Shown: one piece after another, positions 18,417-29,775 of the stretch | How positions within the stretch are numbered: position 1 is the stretch's first letter | Layout of the letters: every line of letters starts with the position of its first letter | Origin: Trueperaceae bacterium | GTDB taxonomy: Bacteria > Deinococcota > Deinococci > Deinococcales > Trueperaceae | Direction: 5' to 3' | NCBI GenBank assembly: GCA_011389865.1 | Contig: JAABTL010000005.1 | Span: 1 to 64,000 of the forward strand | Length of the DNA: 64,000 nucleotides | Notes under the pieces: model-generated | The model's input: the letters and a program-made list of their open reading frames with translations, nothing else | Databases searched by the model: none | What the model was told of the DNA's origin: nothing | Program-made: the position numbers and the translations under genes

Positions 18417-18767
18417 ATGCCGATCGTCGCCCGCTGGCGAAGCTTGGGCCGCCTGCCCGCGCCCCGCGGGCGCGACGCGCTCCCCGGCGTGTACGAGCTG
18501 GCCGACGTCGACCGCCGGGTGGTCTACATCGGCCAGTCCGCCACCGACGTCCCCAACCGCCTGCGGCAGCACCTGGCCGCGGGCGGTTGCGTCGCCGAGA
18601 GGGCCGTGTACTGGCGCATGGCCGCCAGCCGCGTGCCGCAGGCCGACGAGGCGCGACTGCTCGCGGCGCACGAGGCGCGGCACGGCCGGCTGCCCGCGTG
18701 CAACCGCGCGCGGCCGCTCGAGCGCGGCGCGCTGCGGCGCTACCGGGAGCGCGCGGGAGGCAGATGA
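18417..18767 (+). CDS. GIY-YIG fold protein, small
   Basis: The 116 residues contain a GIY-YIG-like core, GVYELADVDRRVVYIGQSATDVPNRLRQHL, at about residues 24-53. The first motif (GVY) and the YIG motif are both present, with the expected arginine after them. Standalone members can be structure-specific nucleases or inactive nucleic acid binding proteins; a full catalytic glutamate is not certain here, although E78 in QADEARLL is a candidate. It lies nine bases after era and probably shares its transcript. Confidence 0.68.
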   Translation: MPIVARWRSLGRLPAPRGRDALPGVYELADVDRRVVYIGQSATDVPNRLRQHLAAGGCVAERAVYWRMAASRVPQADEARLLAAHEARHGRLPACNRARPLERGALRRYRERAGGR

Positions 18768-18884
18768 TCCATCCGCCTGCGACGGCGGGCGCGGACCGTG
18801 GCGGCGGCCCACGGAGGGGTCCGGCGGGCGCCGAAATGGCGTCCCGTGTGGCCTTCGCCCCGTCCCCGCCGCGCATCGCCGTGG

Positions 18885-18892
18885 TATACGTT
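18885..18892 (+). promoter_or_regulatory. Promoter of the small outer-membrane-type gene
   Basis: TATACGTT contains overlapping TATACG and TACGTT candidates. The start would lie near 18900, giving a 45-base leader with AGGAGG at 18933-18938 ahead of the ATG. This is a leadered gene with a strong ribosome site, unlike most neighbours. Confidence 0.5.
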
Positions 18893-18944
18893 GTCCTAGA
18901 CGGGAGGGCAGCGCGCCTTCTCGACGCTCACTAGGAGGCATCCC

Positions 18945-19394
18945 ATGCGCAAACTCATCCTCTCCCTGCTCGCCGTAGCCGTCCTCGGCGCCGGCTCCGC
19001 GTTCGCTCAGTCGTGGGCGGGCGTCAGCTCCGGCTGGCCCGGCTTCGCCGTTCACTTCGGCGTCGAGGACGTCATCGGCGACCTCGACGTGCGCACCAAC
19101 GTGACGTCGACCTACGGCTTCGCGTTCGGCATCGGCGCGGACGTGCTCTACGATCTCGCCGTCGACACCGGCACGCTGCCCCTCGACACCTACGTCGGCG
19201 GCGGCCTGAACCTGGTCTTCGTGCCCGGCGCGGTCGGCGTCGGACTCGGCGCGTTCGGCGGCGTCGAGTACCGCCTCGGCGAGCTCGGCCTGCCCGAGGG
19301 CGGCGTGTTCCTGGAGATCGGGCCCGACCTCCTGGTCGTCCCGGCTTTCGGCTTCGGCATCAACGCCCGCCTCGGCTTCAACTACCACTTCTGA
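18945..19394 (+). CDS. Secreted beta-barrel-like protein with signal peptide
   Basis: The 149-residue product has a clear signal peptide ending at SAFAQ. The mature part alternates hydrophobic and glycine-rich stretches (VGGGLNLVFVPGAVGVGLGAFGGVEYRL) and ends in an aromatic phenylalanine (FNYHF). That pattern matches small outer-membrane barrels with about eight strands. No specific function can be read. It has a strong ribosome site and its own terminator, suggesting an abundant single-gene transcript. Confidence 0.7.
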   Translation: MRKLILSLLAVAVLGAGSAFAQSWAGVSSGWPGFAVHFGVEDVIGDLDVRTNVTSTYGFAFGIGADVLYDLAVDTGTLPLDTYVGGGLNLVFVPGAVGVGLGAFGGVEYRLGELGLPEGGVFLEIGPDLLVVPAFGFGINARLGFNYHF

Positions 19395-19431
19395 GCTGAG
19401 TCACGTCACGGCGCCACCGGCGCCGGCGCAG

Positions 19432-19462
19432 CGAGCCCCGGATCATCGCGATCCGGGGCTCG
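19432..19462 (+). terminator. Rho-independent terminator after the barrel gene
   Basis: A perfect 12-bp stem starting CGAGCCCCGGAT with a 7-base loop is followed by TTCTCGT. Confidence 0.75.
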
Positions 19463-19500
19463 TTCTCGTGTGGATGCCGGGCGCGCGAGGCGGCCGAACG

Positions 19501-19563
19501 GACCGCGCGGCGGCCCCACGGGACCGCGCGGCGGCCCCACGGGACCGCGCGGCGGCCCCACGG
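19501..19563. repeat. Three 21-bp perfect tandem repeats
   Basis: The unit starts GACCGCGCGGCGGCCCCA and ends CGG; it occurs three times without change, followed by a partial copy. It lies between the barrel gene terminator and the mfd stop. It has no spacers, so it is not a CRISPR array. Each unit contains the palindromic core CCGCGCGG. Confidence 0.9.
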
Positions 19564-19593
19564 GACCGCCGACGCGGGCGGTCGGCGCGCCCC

Positions 19594-22500
19594 TCAGCCG
19601 CAGGCGTACAGCAGGTCGATGACCGCCTGTAGCATGCGCTCGGGCGTGACGCCGCGGCGCTTGAGCGAGAAACCCGGCGGGTAGGTCGTGCGCTCGACCG
19701 CCACGCCCAGCTCGCGCACGGCGCGCGCGTCGTAGTCCAGGTCGGCCTGGTGGAAGGCCACCTGCACGTCGGTCATGTGCGACGTGACGGTGGCGACGCC
19801 CTTGCCGGCCGCCAGCAAGCGCAGCTTGGCGAGCTCGATGAAGTTCCTGACCTCGGGCGGGAAGGGCCCGTAGGCCTCGCGCAGCTCGCGGGCCAGCCGC
19901 GACACCTCCGCCAGACCCTTGGCCTGGGCGAAGCGCCCGTACGCCGCGATGCGCTCGTCGTCGTCGACCAGGTAGCTGGGGCTGAGGCGGGCGTCGAGGC
20001 CGAGGTCGATCGCCACCGGCGGGGGGCCGGCCTCGGCGGCCGCCTCGCCCTTGAGCTTGGCGATCTCCTCCGCCAGCAGCTCGGTGTAGACCTCCAGCGA
20101 CACCGCGGAGATCTGGCCGTGCTGCTCGGGGCCGAGCAGGTTGCCGACGCCGCGGATCTCCATGTCCTTCTCCGCCAGCAGGTGGCCCGAGCCGAGGTCG
20201 TTGAGCTCGGCGATCGCGTAGAGCCGGCGCTGGGCGGTCTCGGTGAGGCGCGCCGGGTAGAAGAGGTACGCCCACGCCTCGGTCTGGCGGCGGCCGACCC
20301 GGCCGCGCAGCTGGTAGAGCTGGGCGAGGCCCAGGCGATCGGCGCGCTCGATCAGCAGGGTGTTCGCGCCGCCGACGTCGAGGCCGGACTCGACGATGGT
20401 GGTCGCCAGCAGGACGTCGAACGCGCCCTCCTGGAAGCCGAGCATGACGGTCTCGAGGTCGTCGGCGGACATCTGCCCGTGCGCGACGCCGATGCGCGCC
20501 TCGGGCACCAGCTGCGACAGCGTCTTGGCGCGCATGCCCATGCTGCCGATGCGGTCGTGGATGTAGTAGGTCTTGCCGCCGCGCTCGAGCTCGAACATGA
20601 TCGCCTGCCGCACGGTCATCGGGTCGTAGGGCTGCAGCAGCGTCTGGATCGGCTGCCGGCCCTCGGGCGGGGTCATGATCTGCGACACGTCGCGCAGGCC
20701 GACCAGGCTCATGTACAGCGTCCGCGGGATCGGCGTGGCGGAGAGCGAGAGCACGTCGAGCTGTGCCCGCAAAGCCTTGAGCCGCTCCTTCTGGCCGACG
20801 CCGAAGCGGTGCTCCTCGTCGATGACCAGCAGGCCCAGGCGCTTGAAGCGCACGCCCTCGCCCAGCAGCCGGTGGGTGCCGATCACCACGTCGACGGTGC
20901 CGTCGGCCAACCCGTCGAGCACGGCCTTGGCGTCGCGCTCGCCGGTGAAGCGCGAGAGCATGGCCACCTGCACGGGCAGGCCGGCGAAGCGTTCCGCGAA
21001 GGTCTCGAAGTGCTGCTGCGCGAGGACCGTCGTCGGCACCATCATCGCGGCCTGGTGCCCGTTGGCGACGGCGCGGAAGGCGGCGCGGATGGCCACCTCG
21101 GTCTTGCCGAAGCCGACGTCGCCGGAGATCAGCCGGTCCATGGGCACGGGACGGGCCATGTCGTCGAGGGTCGCCTCGACCGCCAGCGCCTGGTCCGGGG
21201 TGAGCGTGAAGGGGAAGTTCCGTTCGACCATCGGCTGCCACTCGGGGGCGTCGGGGAAGGCGATGCCCTCGGCCACCTGGCGGGCCGCGTAGGTCTTGAT
21301 CAGCTCGGCCGCGAGCGCCTCGGCGTTGACCCTGGCGCGCTCGCGCGCGCGCGCCCACTCGTTCGTCCCGAGCGTGCTGAGCCGCGGCGGGTCGTCGGTG
21401 GTGCCGGGGTGGCGCCGCAGCAGCGGCAGCTGCTCGACGGGGAGGTAGAGCCGGCCCTCGCCGGCGTAGCGCAGCAGCAGGTAGTCGCGCGTGGTGCCGA
21501 TCACCTGCCGCGCCTCGAGCCCCTCGAAGCGCCCGATGCCGTGATCGGGGTGGATGAGGTAGTCGCCGACGGTGAGCTGTGCGGCGTCGTGGACGGCCTT
21601 CCCCGGCAACCGCTTGAGCCTGCGGCCGCCCTGGGCGCCGTAGAGCAGGTCCTCCGTGACGACGACCTCGCGCCGCTGCGGATCGCGGTAGCCGCCCTGG
21701 GCGCCGGGCGCCAGCACGAAGGCGATCTCCCCCGGCCGATCGGCGACGCGCGCGTGCCAGCTGGGTCCGAGGTGGTCGAGCACCCGCTCGCCGAGGTAGC
21801 GACCGGTGCGCTCGAACTTGAGCAGCACGTGCACGGAGTAGCCGTCGCGCAGCCAGGTCTCGGCCTCGGCGGCGAACTCGTCGAGCTTGGCCCGGTAGTA
21901 GCCGACGGCGACCTCCCGCGGCACGGCGGGCTCGAGGCCGAGCGGGTCGCGGCCGAACGACGTGACCGCGCGGTCGGCCAGCTGCGCCCACAGACGACCG
22001 GCGGCGTCGCCGAGGACGCCGTCGAACAGCTCGGGCGCGTCCAGGAACACGTCGCCGGGCAGCGCCTGGAGCACGCTGCCGGTCCAGGCGCCCGCGCCCT
22101 CCTCCTCCATCGCGGCCGCCAGCGCCGCGGTGTCGCGCGGCGCCAGGGTGAAGGCGTCGACCGGGCGGTCGTCGAGGAGGAGCCCGTCGAGCTCGTCGCC
22201 GAAGAACGACATGCGCAGGACGCGCTCCTCGGGGTCGTCGCTCAGGCGCAACTCGACGGTGTCGCCCAGCACGCGGAAGCCCGGCGCCTCGTCGCGTTCG
22301 TAGCCGTAGCGCTGCAGGCGCTCGAGGAGCGCGTCGCGCCGCACCTCCTCGCCCAGGCGCAGCACGAGCGCGTACGCGGCCGGGTCGTCGGGGAACGCGC
22401 GCAGCGCGTGCTCGACCGTGCAGACGACCTTGGCGTGGCGCTCGTGCCAGTCCGAGAGGCCGGGGTCGTGGCTGACGAGGGCGCCAAAGACGCCGGCATC

Positions 22501-22656
22501 GCGGAAGGCCGCGACGCGGTCGGCCGTGGTGAGCAGGACGGCGGGGCCGGGGTGCCGCGCGAAGCGCGCCAACCGTGCGACGGCGGGCAGCCCGAGCCAG
22601 CGACGCCCGGACTCGTCGTCGCGCACGGTGGTGGGATTCGGTTCGGTCGCTGGCAT
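19594..22656 (-). CDS. mfd: Transcription-repair coupling factor Mfd
   Basis: Displaces stalled RNA polymerase from DNA lesions and recruits UvrA. The 1020 residues are shorter than E. coli Mfd (about 1150), with the shortening in the N-terminal UvrB-like part. Visible blocks are the CarD-like RNA polymerase interaction domain ([21 protein letters not shown]), the motor with Walker [17 protein letters not shown] and [16 protein letters not shown], motif [11 protein letters not shown], and the C-terminal TRCF domain. The ATG at 22656 begins the conserved region. A TAGACT -10 box about 117 bases upstream would give a long leader, so an upstream start is not excluded. Confidence 0.95.
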   Translation of the reverse strand: MPATEPNPTTVRDDESGRRWLGLPAVARLARFARHPGPAVLLTTADRVAAFRDAGVFGALVSHDPGLSDWHERHAKVVCTVEHALRAFPDDPAAYALVLRLGEEVRRDALLERLQRYGYERDEAPGFRVLGDTVELRLSDDPEERVLRMSFFGDELDGLLLDDRPVDAFTLAPRDTAALAAAMEEEGAGAWTGSVLQALPGDVFLDAPELFDGVLGDAAGRLWAQLADRAVTSFGRDPLGLEPAVPREVAVGYYRAKLDEFAAEAETWLRDGYSVHVLLKFERTGRYLGERVLDHLGPSWHARVADRPGEIAFVLAPGAQGGYRDPQRREVVVTEDLLYGAQGGRRLKRLPGKAVHDAAQLTVGDYLIHPDHGIGRFEGLEARQVIGTTRDYLLLRYAGEGRLYLPVEQLPLLRRHPGTTDDPPRLSTLGTNEWARARERARVNAEALAAELIKTYAARQVAEGIAFPDAPEWQPMVERNFPFTLTPDQALAVEATLDDMARPVPMDRLISGDVGFGKTEVAIRAAFRAVANGHQAAMMVPTTVLAQQHFETFAERFAGLPVQVAMLSRFTGERDAKAVLDGLADGTVDVVIGTHRLLGEGVRFKRLGLLVIDEEHRFGVGQKERLKALRAQLDVLSLSATPIPRTLYMSLVGLRDVSQIMTPPEGRQPIQTLLQPYDPMTVRQAIMFELERGGKTYYIHDRIGSMGMRAKTLSQLVPEARIGVAHGQMSADDLETVMLGFQEGAFDVLLATTIVESGLDVGGANTLLIERADRLGLAQLYQLRGRVGRRQTEAWAYLFYPARLTETAQRRLYAIAELNDLGSGHLLAEKDMEIRGVGNLLGPEQHGQISAVSLEVYTELLAEEIAKLKGEAAAEAGPPPVAIDLGLDARLSPSYLVDDDERIAAYGRFAQAKGLAEVSRLARELREAYGPFPPEVRNFIELAKLRLLAAGKGVATVTSHMTDVQVAFHQADLDYDARAVRELGVAVERTTYPPGFSLKRRGVTPERMLQAVIDLLYACG

Positions 22657-22772
22657 GCGGGGACGCGGCGCGGCGGCGCCGCCGGCACGCGCGTGGGCGC
22701 CGGCGGGTGATGGCGGTGGGTGGGCGGCGGACCGCCCCTCGGCGCGCCTGCGAGCGGCGCGAGAACCCGCGC

Positions 22773-22778
22773 AGTCTA
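22773..22778 (-). promoter_or_regulatory. -10 candidate TAGACT for mfd
   Basis: TAGACT lies in the gap after rsmI, on the mfd strand. The implied leader is about 110 bases, and no start codon is found seven bases downstream, so this would not be leaderless. Confidence 0.4.
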
Positions 22779-22810
22779 CCCGAGCGGCGACGGGTCCGGT
22801 GTCCGTGGGC

Positions 22811-23761
22811 TCAGCCGTCGCCCGTGTCGTCCTCGGGGTCGGGTTCCGGCCGCGAACCCCCGCGCCGCCCGTGCCGCACGGCCAGCCGGTACGCGGTGTC
22901 GCGGTCGATCCCGGCCTCCTCGAGGGCGGCGCGCAGTTCGCGCCCCCACAGGCCCTCGGCCGCCCTGGCCCGTGCGAGCGCCTCGCCGGCCTCGAGGTCC
23001 AGCGTGCCTCCCTCACGGGCACCGCCCGGGAGGGCGGCGCCCCCGCGGGCGTCGTCGGGTCCGCCGGTCGCGGCCCCGACGACCACCACGATCTCCCCGC
23101 GGGCCGGCACCGCGGCGAAGGTCTCGCTGAGCGCCGCGAGGCTGCCGCGCTCCACGGTCTCGAAACGCTTGCTCAGCTCCCGGGCGACGGCGGCCGGACG
23201 CTCGGGGCCACAGGCGGCGGCGAGGTCGGCGAGGGTGGCGGTCAGGCGGACCGCCGACTCGTAGAGCGCGGTGGTGTGGTCGCTCGCGGCGATCGCCGCG
23301 AGCCGCGCGCGGCGTTCGCGGCCCTTGCGCGGCAGGAAGCCCTCGAACGCGAAGCGGTGCACGGGGAGCCCGGACAGCACCAGCGCGGGGACGAACGCCG
23401 TCGGACCCGGTAGGGCCTCGACCCGGACGCCGAGGCCGATGGCGAGCCGGGCGAGCTCCGCGCCCGGGTCGCTGATGCCGGGGGTGCCGGCGTCGGTGAC
23501 GTACGCGACGTGACGGTGACGGGCGAGGACCGCGGGCGCGCGGGTGGCGATCGTGTGGGCGTCCAGCCGGACCAGCGGCGTGGCGATGCCGTGTCGGTCG
23601 AGCAGGACGCGTGACCGCCGCGTGTCCTCCGCCGCGACGACGTCGCAGGACCGCAGGGTGGCGAGCGCCCGCAGGGTGATGTCGTCGAGGTGGCCGATCG
23701 GCGTGGGCACCAGGGTGAGGAGGTGATCCCGCAGAGGGCCGTCGGGCGCGGTCGGGTTCAC
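22811..23761 (-). CDS. rsmI: 16S rRNA (cytidine-2'-O)-methyltransferase RsmI
   Basis: Methylates the 2'-O of C1402 in the decoding centre, using SAM. The 316-residue protein has the tetrapyrrole-methylase fold with [20 protein letters not shown] at the N-terminus, [24 protein letters not shown] and [17 protein letters not shown]. The last 60 residues form an RsmI C-terminal helical domain ([24 protein letters not shown]) plus a short acidic tail. GTG is the start because it overlaps the stop of a 69-residue gene by four bases. Confidence 0.94.
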   Translation of the reverse strand: MNPTAPDGPLRDHLLTLVPTPIGHLDDITLRALATLRSCDVVAAEDTRRSRVLLDRHGIATPLVRLDAHTIATRAPAVLARHRHVAYVTDAGTPGISDPGAELARLAIGLGVRVEALPGPTAFVPALVLSGLPVHRFAFEGFLPRKGRERRARLAAIAASDHTTALYESAVRLTATLADLAAACGPERPAAVARELSKRFETVERGSLAALSETFAAVPARGEIVVVVGAATGGPDDARGGAALPGGAREGGTLDLEAGEALARARAAEGLWGRELRAALEEAGIDRDTAYRLAVRHGRRGGSRPEPDPEDDTGDG

Positions 23762-23967
23762 TCCGTCCGCGTGCGACCGAACATGACGGGGATCCAGCGG
23801 CGGCCGCGGCTGCGCCGGCGGGCGTTGCGGCGAAGCGCGGCGCGCAGGGTCGCGCGCCACAGCTCGGTCTCGCCCACCGTGACGGTCACCACCGCGCCCT
23901 CGGGCAGGCGCACGCCCTCCTCGAGCTCGACCTTCCCCTCTCGGACCCACCCTCGGTACGCGCGCAC
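23758..23967 (-). CDS. Small AF2212/DUF104-like protein
   Basis: The 69 residues begin VRAYRGWVREGKVELEEGV, resembling the short beta-rich AF2212/DUF104 antitoxin family, in which a charged strand is followed by LPEGAVVTVTV. The C-terminal half is arginine-rich (RRNARRRSRGRRW), which suggests nucleic acid binding. A GGAGGT ribosome site precedes the GTG by five bases. No toxin gene is adjacent; it is coupled to rsmI by a four-base overlap. The family assignment is by eye and only moderate. Confidence 0.55.
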   Translation of the reverse strand: MRAYRGWVREGKVELEEGVRLPEGAVVTVTVGETELWRATLRAALRRNARRRSRGRRWIPVMFGRTRTE

Positions 23968-24015
23968 TGGACCTCCCGTCGCCGGTCCGACCTGAGCCAG
24001 GGGCCGACGCCGTCC

Positions 24016-24021
24016 ACGGTA
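24016..24021 (-). promoter_or_regulatory. -10 candidate TACCGT for the rsmI operon
   Basis: TACCGT on the minus strand would start transcription near 24009, leaving a leader of about 42 bases with a good ribosome site. A second candidate, TATGCT, overlaps the csoR operator. Confidence 0.35.
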
Positions 24022-24108
24022 CCGCGTCGGCCGAGCGCGGTGAACGGGGTGCCGACACCAAGGCGTTGCCGCCGCGGTGTCGCGGCATCGAGCGCACGCG
24101 GCACGGCG

Positions 24109-24131
24109 TGATAGCATATCCCCCGGGGATA
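24109..24131 (+). promoter_or_regulatory. csoR promoter and CsoR-type operator
   Basis: An extended -10, TGATAGCAT (24109-24117), abuts a perfect palindrome TATCCCC-C-GGGGATA at 24117-24131. GC-tract dyads of this shape are the known operators of CsoR-family repressors. Binding would cover the start site and repress csoR itself. A TATGCT -10 on the opposite strand overlaps the same site, so the rsmI side could also be affected. Confidence 0.7.
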
Positions 24132-24164
24132 CCGCACCCGCGGGTCCGACGAAGGAGAAACGGC

Positions 24165-24476
24165 ATGCCGACGACCGTGACCAGCCCCGACGCCTCGAAC
24201 GCCGACGCGCCGCTGCGGCTGGAGGAAGACGCCCAGCGGCGCGTGCTGCACCGCCTGCGGAGGCTCGAGGGCCAGGTGCGCGGCCTGCAACACATGATCG
24301 AGGACGGCCGTTCGTGCCGCGAGGTCCTGACGCTGCTCGCCGGCGTGCGGAGCGCCCTGAACGCGACCGGCGACGTGATCCTGGAGCGCTACGTCGAGTC
24401 GTGCACGGTCGACCTGCAGCGCGGCGACGCGAGCGTCCGCGAGCTGGTCGACGTGGTCAAGCTCAGCCGGGGCTGA
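24165..24476 (+). CDS. csoR: CsoR-family metal/persulfide-responsive repressor
   Basis: The 103-residue all-helical repressor matches the CsoR/RcnR/FrmR family (VLHRLRRLEGQVRGLQHMIEDGRSCREVL). The first ligand cysteine is Cys51. The positions equal to His61 and Cys65 of the M. tuberculosis protein are Tyr76 and Cys80, so the copper site reads Cys-Tyr-Cys instead of Cys-His-Cys. That resembles CstR-like persulfide sensors, which keep only the two cysteines. Regulation should be by the palindrome just upstream. No copper ATPase or sulfurtransferase gene is near, so its other targets lie elsewhere. AAGGAGAAA is the ribosome site. Confidence 0.9.
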   Translation: MPTTVTSPDASNADAPLRLEEDAQRRVLHRLRRLEGQVRGLQHMIEDGRSCREVLTLLAGVRSALNATGDVILERYVESCTVDLQRGDASVRELVDVVKLSRG

Positions 24477-24515
24477 CGCCTTCGGCGCGCCGGCAGGGTT
24501 GCTTCCGAGCGACGC

Positions 24516-25634
24516 CTAGCGGTGGGCCTGGACCGTCAGTCGCTGCAGCCGCGTCTCCGGGTAGTAGAAGCCGAGGATCTGCGCGTAGCCGTACCCCGCG
24601 AGCGCCAGCGCCCGCGCGCCGTACTGGCTCATCCCCACCCCGTGTCCCCAGCCCTCGCCGCGCAGCGTCAGGTCGCCGGTCATGACGAAGCGCGTGGACT
24701 TCAGCCCCCAGGCGCGCAGTTGCGTCCGCAGCGTGACGCCGTCGAGCACGGCCCGCCCCTGGCTGCCCACCACCTCGGCCCGCACCACGCGGCCCGAACT
24801 CGAGGCCTCGAGCACGATCAGGCGCTGCAGCGTCCCCACCCGGACGCCGATGGCGGCGAGCTGCGCCGTCACGCCGCGCGGCTCGAGGCGCGCGCTCCAG
24901 CTGGCGTGCGGTCCGCCGCTGACGACGTCCTGGAAGGCCTGCAGGTAGGGGATCTCGGAACCCCACACCTCGGCCGAGGAGGCGATCACGCCGCCCGAGT
25001 CCGCGTGGTAGTACGTCCGCGCGAACACGCCGCCGTAGGTCAGCACCTCGCCCGCCGTGGCGACGATGGCGGCGTCGCTGGCGGGGTGCTCGACCTCCCG
25101 GCCGCGGTAGACCTGGCAGTCGATGGTGGCGCAGACGTCGTAGTCGCGGTTCGGGTCCAGGTGCAGCAGCGTGTACGTGCGCGCGGCGACCGCCTGCGCC
25201 TTGAGCGCCTCGGCCGGCCAGGAGGCCTGCATCTCGGCCGGCACCACGCCGCGGAGGTAGGCCTCGATGTCGAGCACGTTGACGATCCGCACGCGCCCCT
25301 GGTCGGCGAGCATGCGCAGGGTGCCGCGGTAGCGGCGGCCGTCCCAGGCGAAGCCGTCGTCGCTGGTGAGGTCGAGCTGGTGCCCCGCGTCGCGGCCGTC
25401 GAGCCACAGGCGGTCGCCGTGCGCGATCACCGGCCAGTCCAGCCCCAGGCTCGCCTCGAACGGTCGCCCGTCGAGGGCGCCCCGGTGCGGCCCGTCGAAG
25501 CGGACGATCGCGGCGGGCGCGTCGGCGAGGAGGACGCGGACGAGGGCTTGGGCCTGGGCGTGGGCCACGCCGAGGGCGGCGGACAGCAAGACGAGCGCGA
25601 AGGTGTGGACTAGCCGCTGCACGCCCCCCATCAT
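24516..25634 (-). CDS. SpoIID/LytB-domain secreted protein
   Basis: The 372 residues start with a signal peptide ending in AHAQA. The SpoIID domain follows, with LDIEAYLRGVVPAEMQASWPAEALKAQAVAARTYTL, the CQVYRG region, the HADSGG motif of the catalytic site, and a C-terminal GEGWGHGVGMSQYGA block. SpoIID relatives are lytic transglycosylases acting on denuded glycan, and LytB-type members enhance amidases. No sporulation genes are nearby; the family is widespread in non-sporulating bacteria. It probably trims peptidoglycan. It follows a small anchored protein gene on the same strand. Confidence 0.88.
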   Translation of the reverse strand: MMGGVQRLVHTFALVLLSAALGVAHAQAQALVRVLLADAPAAIVRFDGPHRGALDGRPFEASLGLDWPVIAHGDRLWLDGRDAGHQLDLTSDDGFAWDGRRYRGTLRMLADQGRVRIVNVLDIEAYLRGVVPAEMQASWPAEALKAQAVAARTYTLLHLDPNRDYDVCATIDCQVYRGREVEHPASDAAIVATAGEVLTYGGVFARTYYHADSGGVIASSAEVWGSEIPYLQAFQDVVSGGPHASWSARLEPRGVTAQLAAIGVRVGTLQRLIVLEASSSGRVVRAEVVGSQGRAVLDGVTLRTQLRAWGLKSTRFVMTGDLTLRGEGWGHGVGMSQYGARALALAGYGYAQILGFYYPETRLQRLTVQAHR

Positions 25635-25695
25635 GGCGCGCCGCCGGACGCCGGTGGGTGGCGAACCTCATGCGCCCGTGGCACGGGGCGCGCCG

Positions 25696-26115
25696 CTACA
25701 GCTCGGACGGGCGCGGGAAGGTGAAGCGGAAGGTGCCGCTCACGTCGGCGTAGGTCATCCGCACGCGGTAGATGCCACGGCCGGCGTCGAAGACCTCGTC
25801 GACCCTCACGCGCTGGCCGCGGGTGAAGACCTCCTCGTAGAGCACGCGCTCGGGGAGCGCCGCCTCGCCGGTCTGGAAGCTGGAGGGGCGCTCGTAGGTC
25901 ACCGCGACCGTCAGCGTCCCCTGGCGCACGCGCCCCTCGATGCGGATGGGCATGTCGGAACGGGTGACCGTGCGAACGTCGGTCACCGCGCGGTGGTCCA
26001 TCTTGTAGAGCACGACGGGCGTGGTGCCCGGCACCCCGAGGTACCAGCCGCGCCACTCGCCGATGCCGATGAACACGGCAGCGACGAGCAACAGGAAGAT
26101 GACGATGTCGCGCAT
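25696..26115 (-). CDS. Small membrane-anchored protein of unknown function
   Basis: The 139 residues begin with one membrane helix (IVIFLLLVAAVFIGIGEW) followed by an exported, mainly beta domain with no cysteines. No family is recognised. A perfect TATACT -10 box lies six bases before the ATG, the best match to consensus among the leaderless promoters here, so expression may be high. The SpoIID-domain gene follows 61 bases downstream and may share the transcript, hinting at an envelope function. Confidence 0.65.
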   Translation of the reverse strand: MRDIVIFLLLVAAVFIGIGEWRGWYLGVPGTTPVVLYKMDHRAVTDVRTVTRSDMPIRIEGRVRQGTLTVAVTYERPSSFQTGEAALPERVLYEEVFTRGQRVRVDEVFDAGRGIYRVRMTYADVSGTFRFTFPRPSEL

Positions 26116-26121
26116 GGGCGG

Positions 26122-26127
26122 AGTATA
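26122..26127 (-). promoter_or_regulatory. -10 box TATACT of the small anchored protein gene
   Basis: TATACT ends six bases before the ATG at 26115. Transcript should be leaderless. Confidence 0.7.
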
Positions 26128-26184
26128 GAGGACGGCGGCGGCGCGACCCGTGAGAAAGTCGCGCTGCCGCCGACGGTGCGCGGG

Positions 26185-28914
<2,730 letters not shown>

Positions 28915-28988
28915 GGGTCCTCCAGGTGGGCGGGGTTCGGGGCGCCGGCGGCCGGCCGGCAGCGGCGGTTCGGTCTCCCACAGTCTGC

Positions 28989-28994
28989 TACGCT
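28989..28994 (+). promoter_or_regulatory. Extended -10 TGCTACGCT of the winged-helix regulator gene
   Basis: TACGCT with an upstream TG lies 10 bases before the ATG at 29005, giving a leader of about three bases. Confidence 0.5.
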
Positions 28995-29004
28995 TCAACA
29001 TGAC

Positions 29005-29727
29005 ATGGAAACCAAGCTATCACGTAGGGTGCCCGTGTCCGCACCCGACGACGCGGAGGAGGCGCCTTCGGCGCCCCCGCTGCGTTCGACACGGATCCGC
29101 GTGGTGCGCGACCCCACGGTCGCCCGCGCGCTGGTGCGCCCGTCGGGGTTGCGGCGCCTGGCCCCCTTCATCGGCGCGCCTCGCACGGTGTCCGAGGTGG
29201 CCCGCGAGAGCGGCGAGAAGCCGAACACCGTCCTGCGGCGGATCCAGCGCCTGCTGGCCCTCGACCTCCTCGAGATCGCCGACGAGCGCCCCCGCGCCGG
29301 GCGCCCCCTGCGGCGCTACCGCGCCACCGCCGACGTGTTCTTCGTGCCCTTCGAGGCGACCGGCGCGGAGGACCTCGAGGCCGCCCTGGCCGAACGCGAC
29401 GCCTACTGGGAGCGGCTGCTCCGTCGCCACGTCGTGCGCGCCCGCTCCGAGGCGATGGGCGTGTGGGGCACGCGCATCTACCGCGACGCCCGCGGCCGCG
29501 TCCAGGTGCAGACCGCGGTGTCGCCCGACGCCAACGCCTCGATGCTCGACGACGACATGCCGGCCGCCCTCTCCGCCTGGCGCGACCAGGTGTGGCTCGA
29601 CCACGCGGACGCCAAGGCGCTCCAGCGCGAGCTCTACGACCTCGTCCAGCGCTACCAGCGCGCCCGCGGCGCGCAGCGCTACGTCGTCCACGTCGGCCTC
29701 GCCGCCCTCGTCGGCAGCGACGCCTGA
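29005..29727 (+). CDS. Winged helix-turn-helix transcriptional regulator
   Basis: The 240-residue protein has an ArsR-like winged helix at about residues 46-110 ([43 protein letters not shown]), followed by an alpha/beta region with no recognised ligand domain. The recognition helix is [15 protein letters not shown]. No metal-binding cysteine pair is seen, so a metal sensor is unlikely. The gene diverges from acnA; control of acnA or of itself is inference. The ATG is the first in-frame start after the TGCTACGCT box. Confidence 0.78.
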   Translation: METKLSRRVPVSAPDDAEEAPSAPPLRSTRIRVVRDPTVARALVRPSGLRRLAPFIGAPRTVSEVARESGEKPNTVLRRIQRLLALDLLEIADERPRAGRPLRRYRATADVFFVPFEATGAEDLEAALAERDAYWERLLRRHVVRARSEAMGVWGTRIYRDARGRVQVQTAVSPDANASMLDDDMPAALSAWRDQVWLDHADAKALQRELYDLVQRYQRARGAQRYVVHVGLAALVGSDA

Positions 29728-29763
29728 CGCTCGCCCGTCATCGCGCCGCGGACGCCCACCGTC

Positions 29764-29769
29764 TACACT
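29764..29769 (+). promoter_or_regulatory. -10 box TACACT of the small lipoprotein gene
   Basis: TACACT ends six bases before the ATG at 29776; leaderless message predicted. Confidence 0.6.
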
Positions 29770-29775
29770 GACCGA

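Noticed and set aside
19501-19563. Possible CRISPR array
   Set aside because: Repeats are directly joined with no spacers and no cas genes are present.
23758-23967. Toxin-antitoxin module
   Set aside because: The 69-residue protein looks antitoxin-like, but its only coupled neighbour is rsmI and no toxin-sized gene is adjacent.
24516-25634. Evidence for sporulation
   Set aside because: SpoIID/LytB domains occur widely in non-sporulating bacteria, and no other sporulation gene is present.
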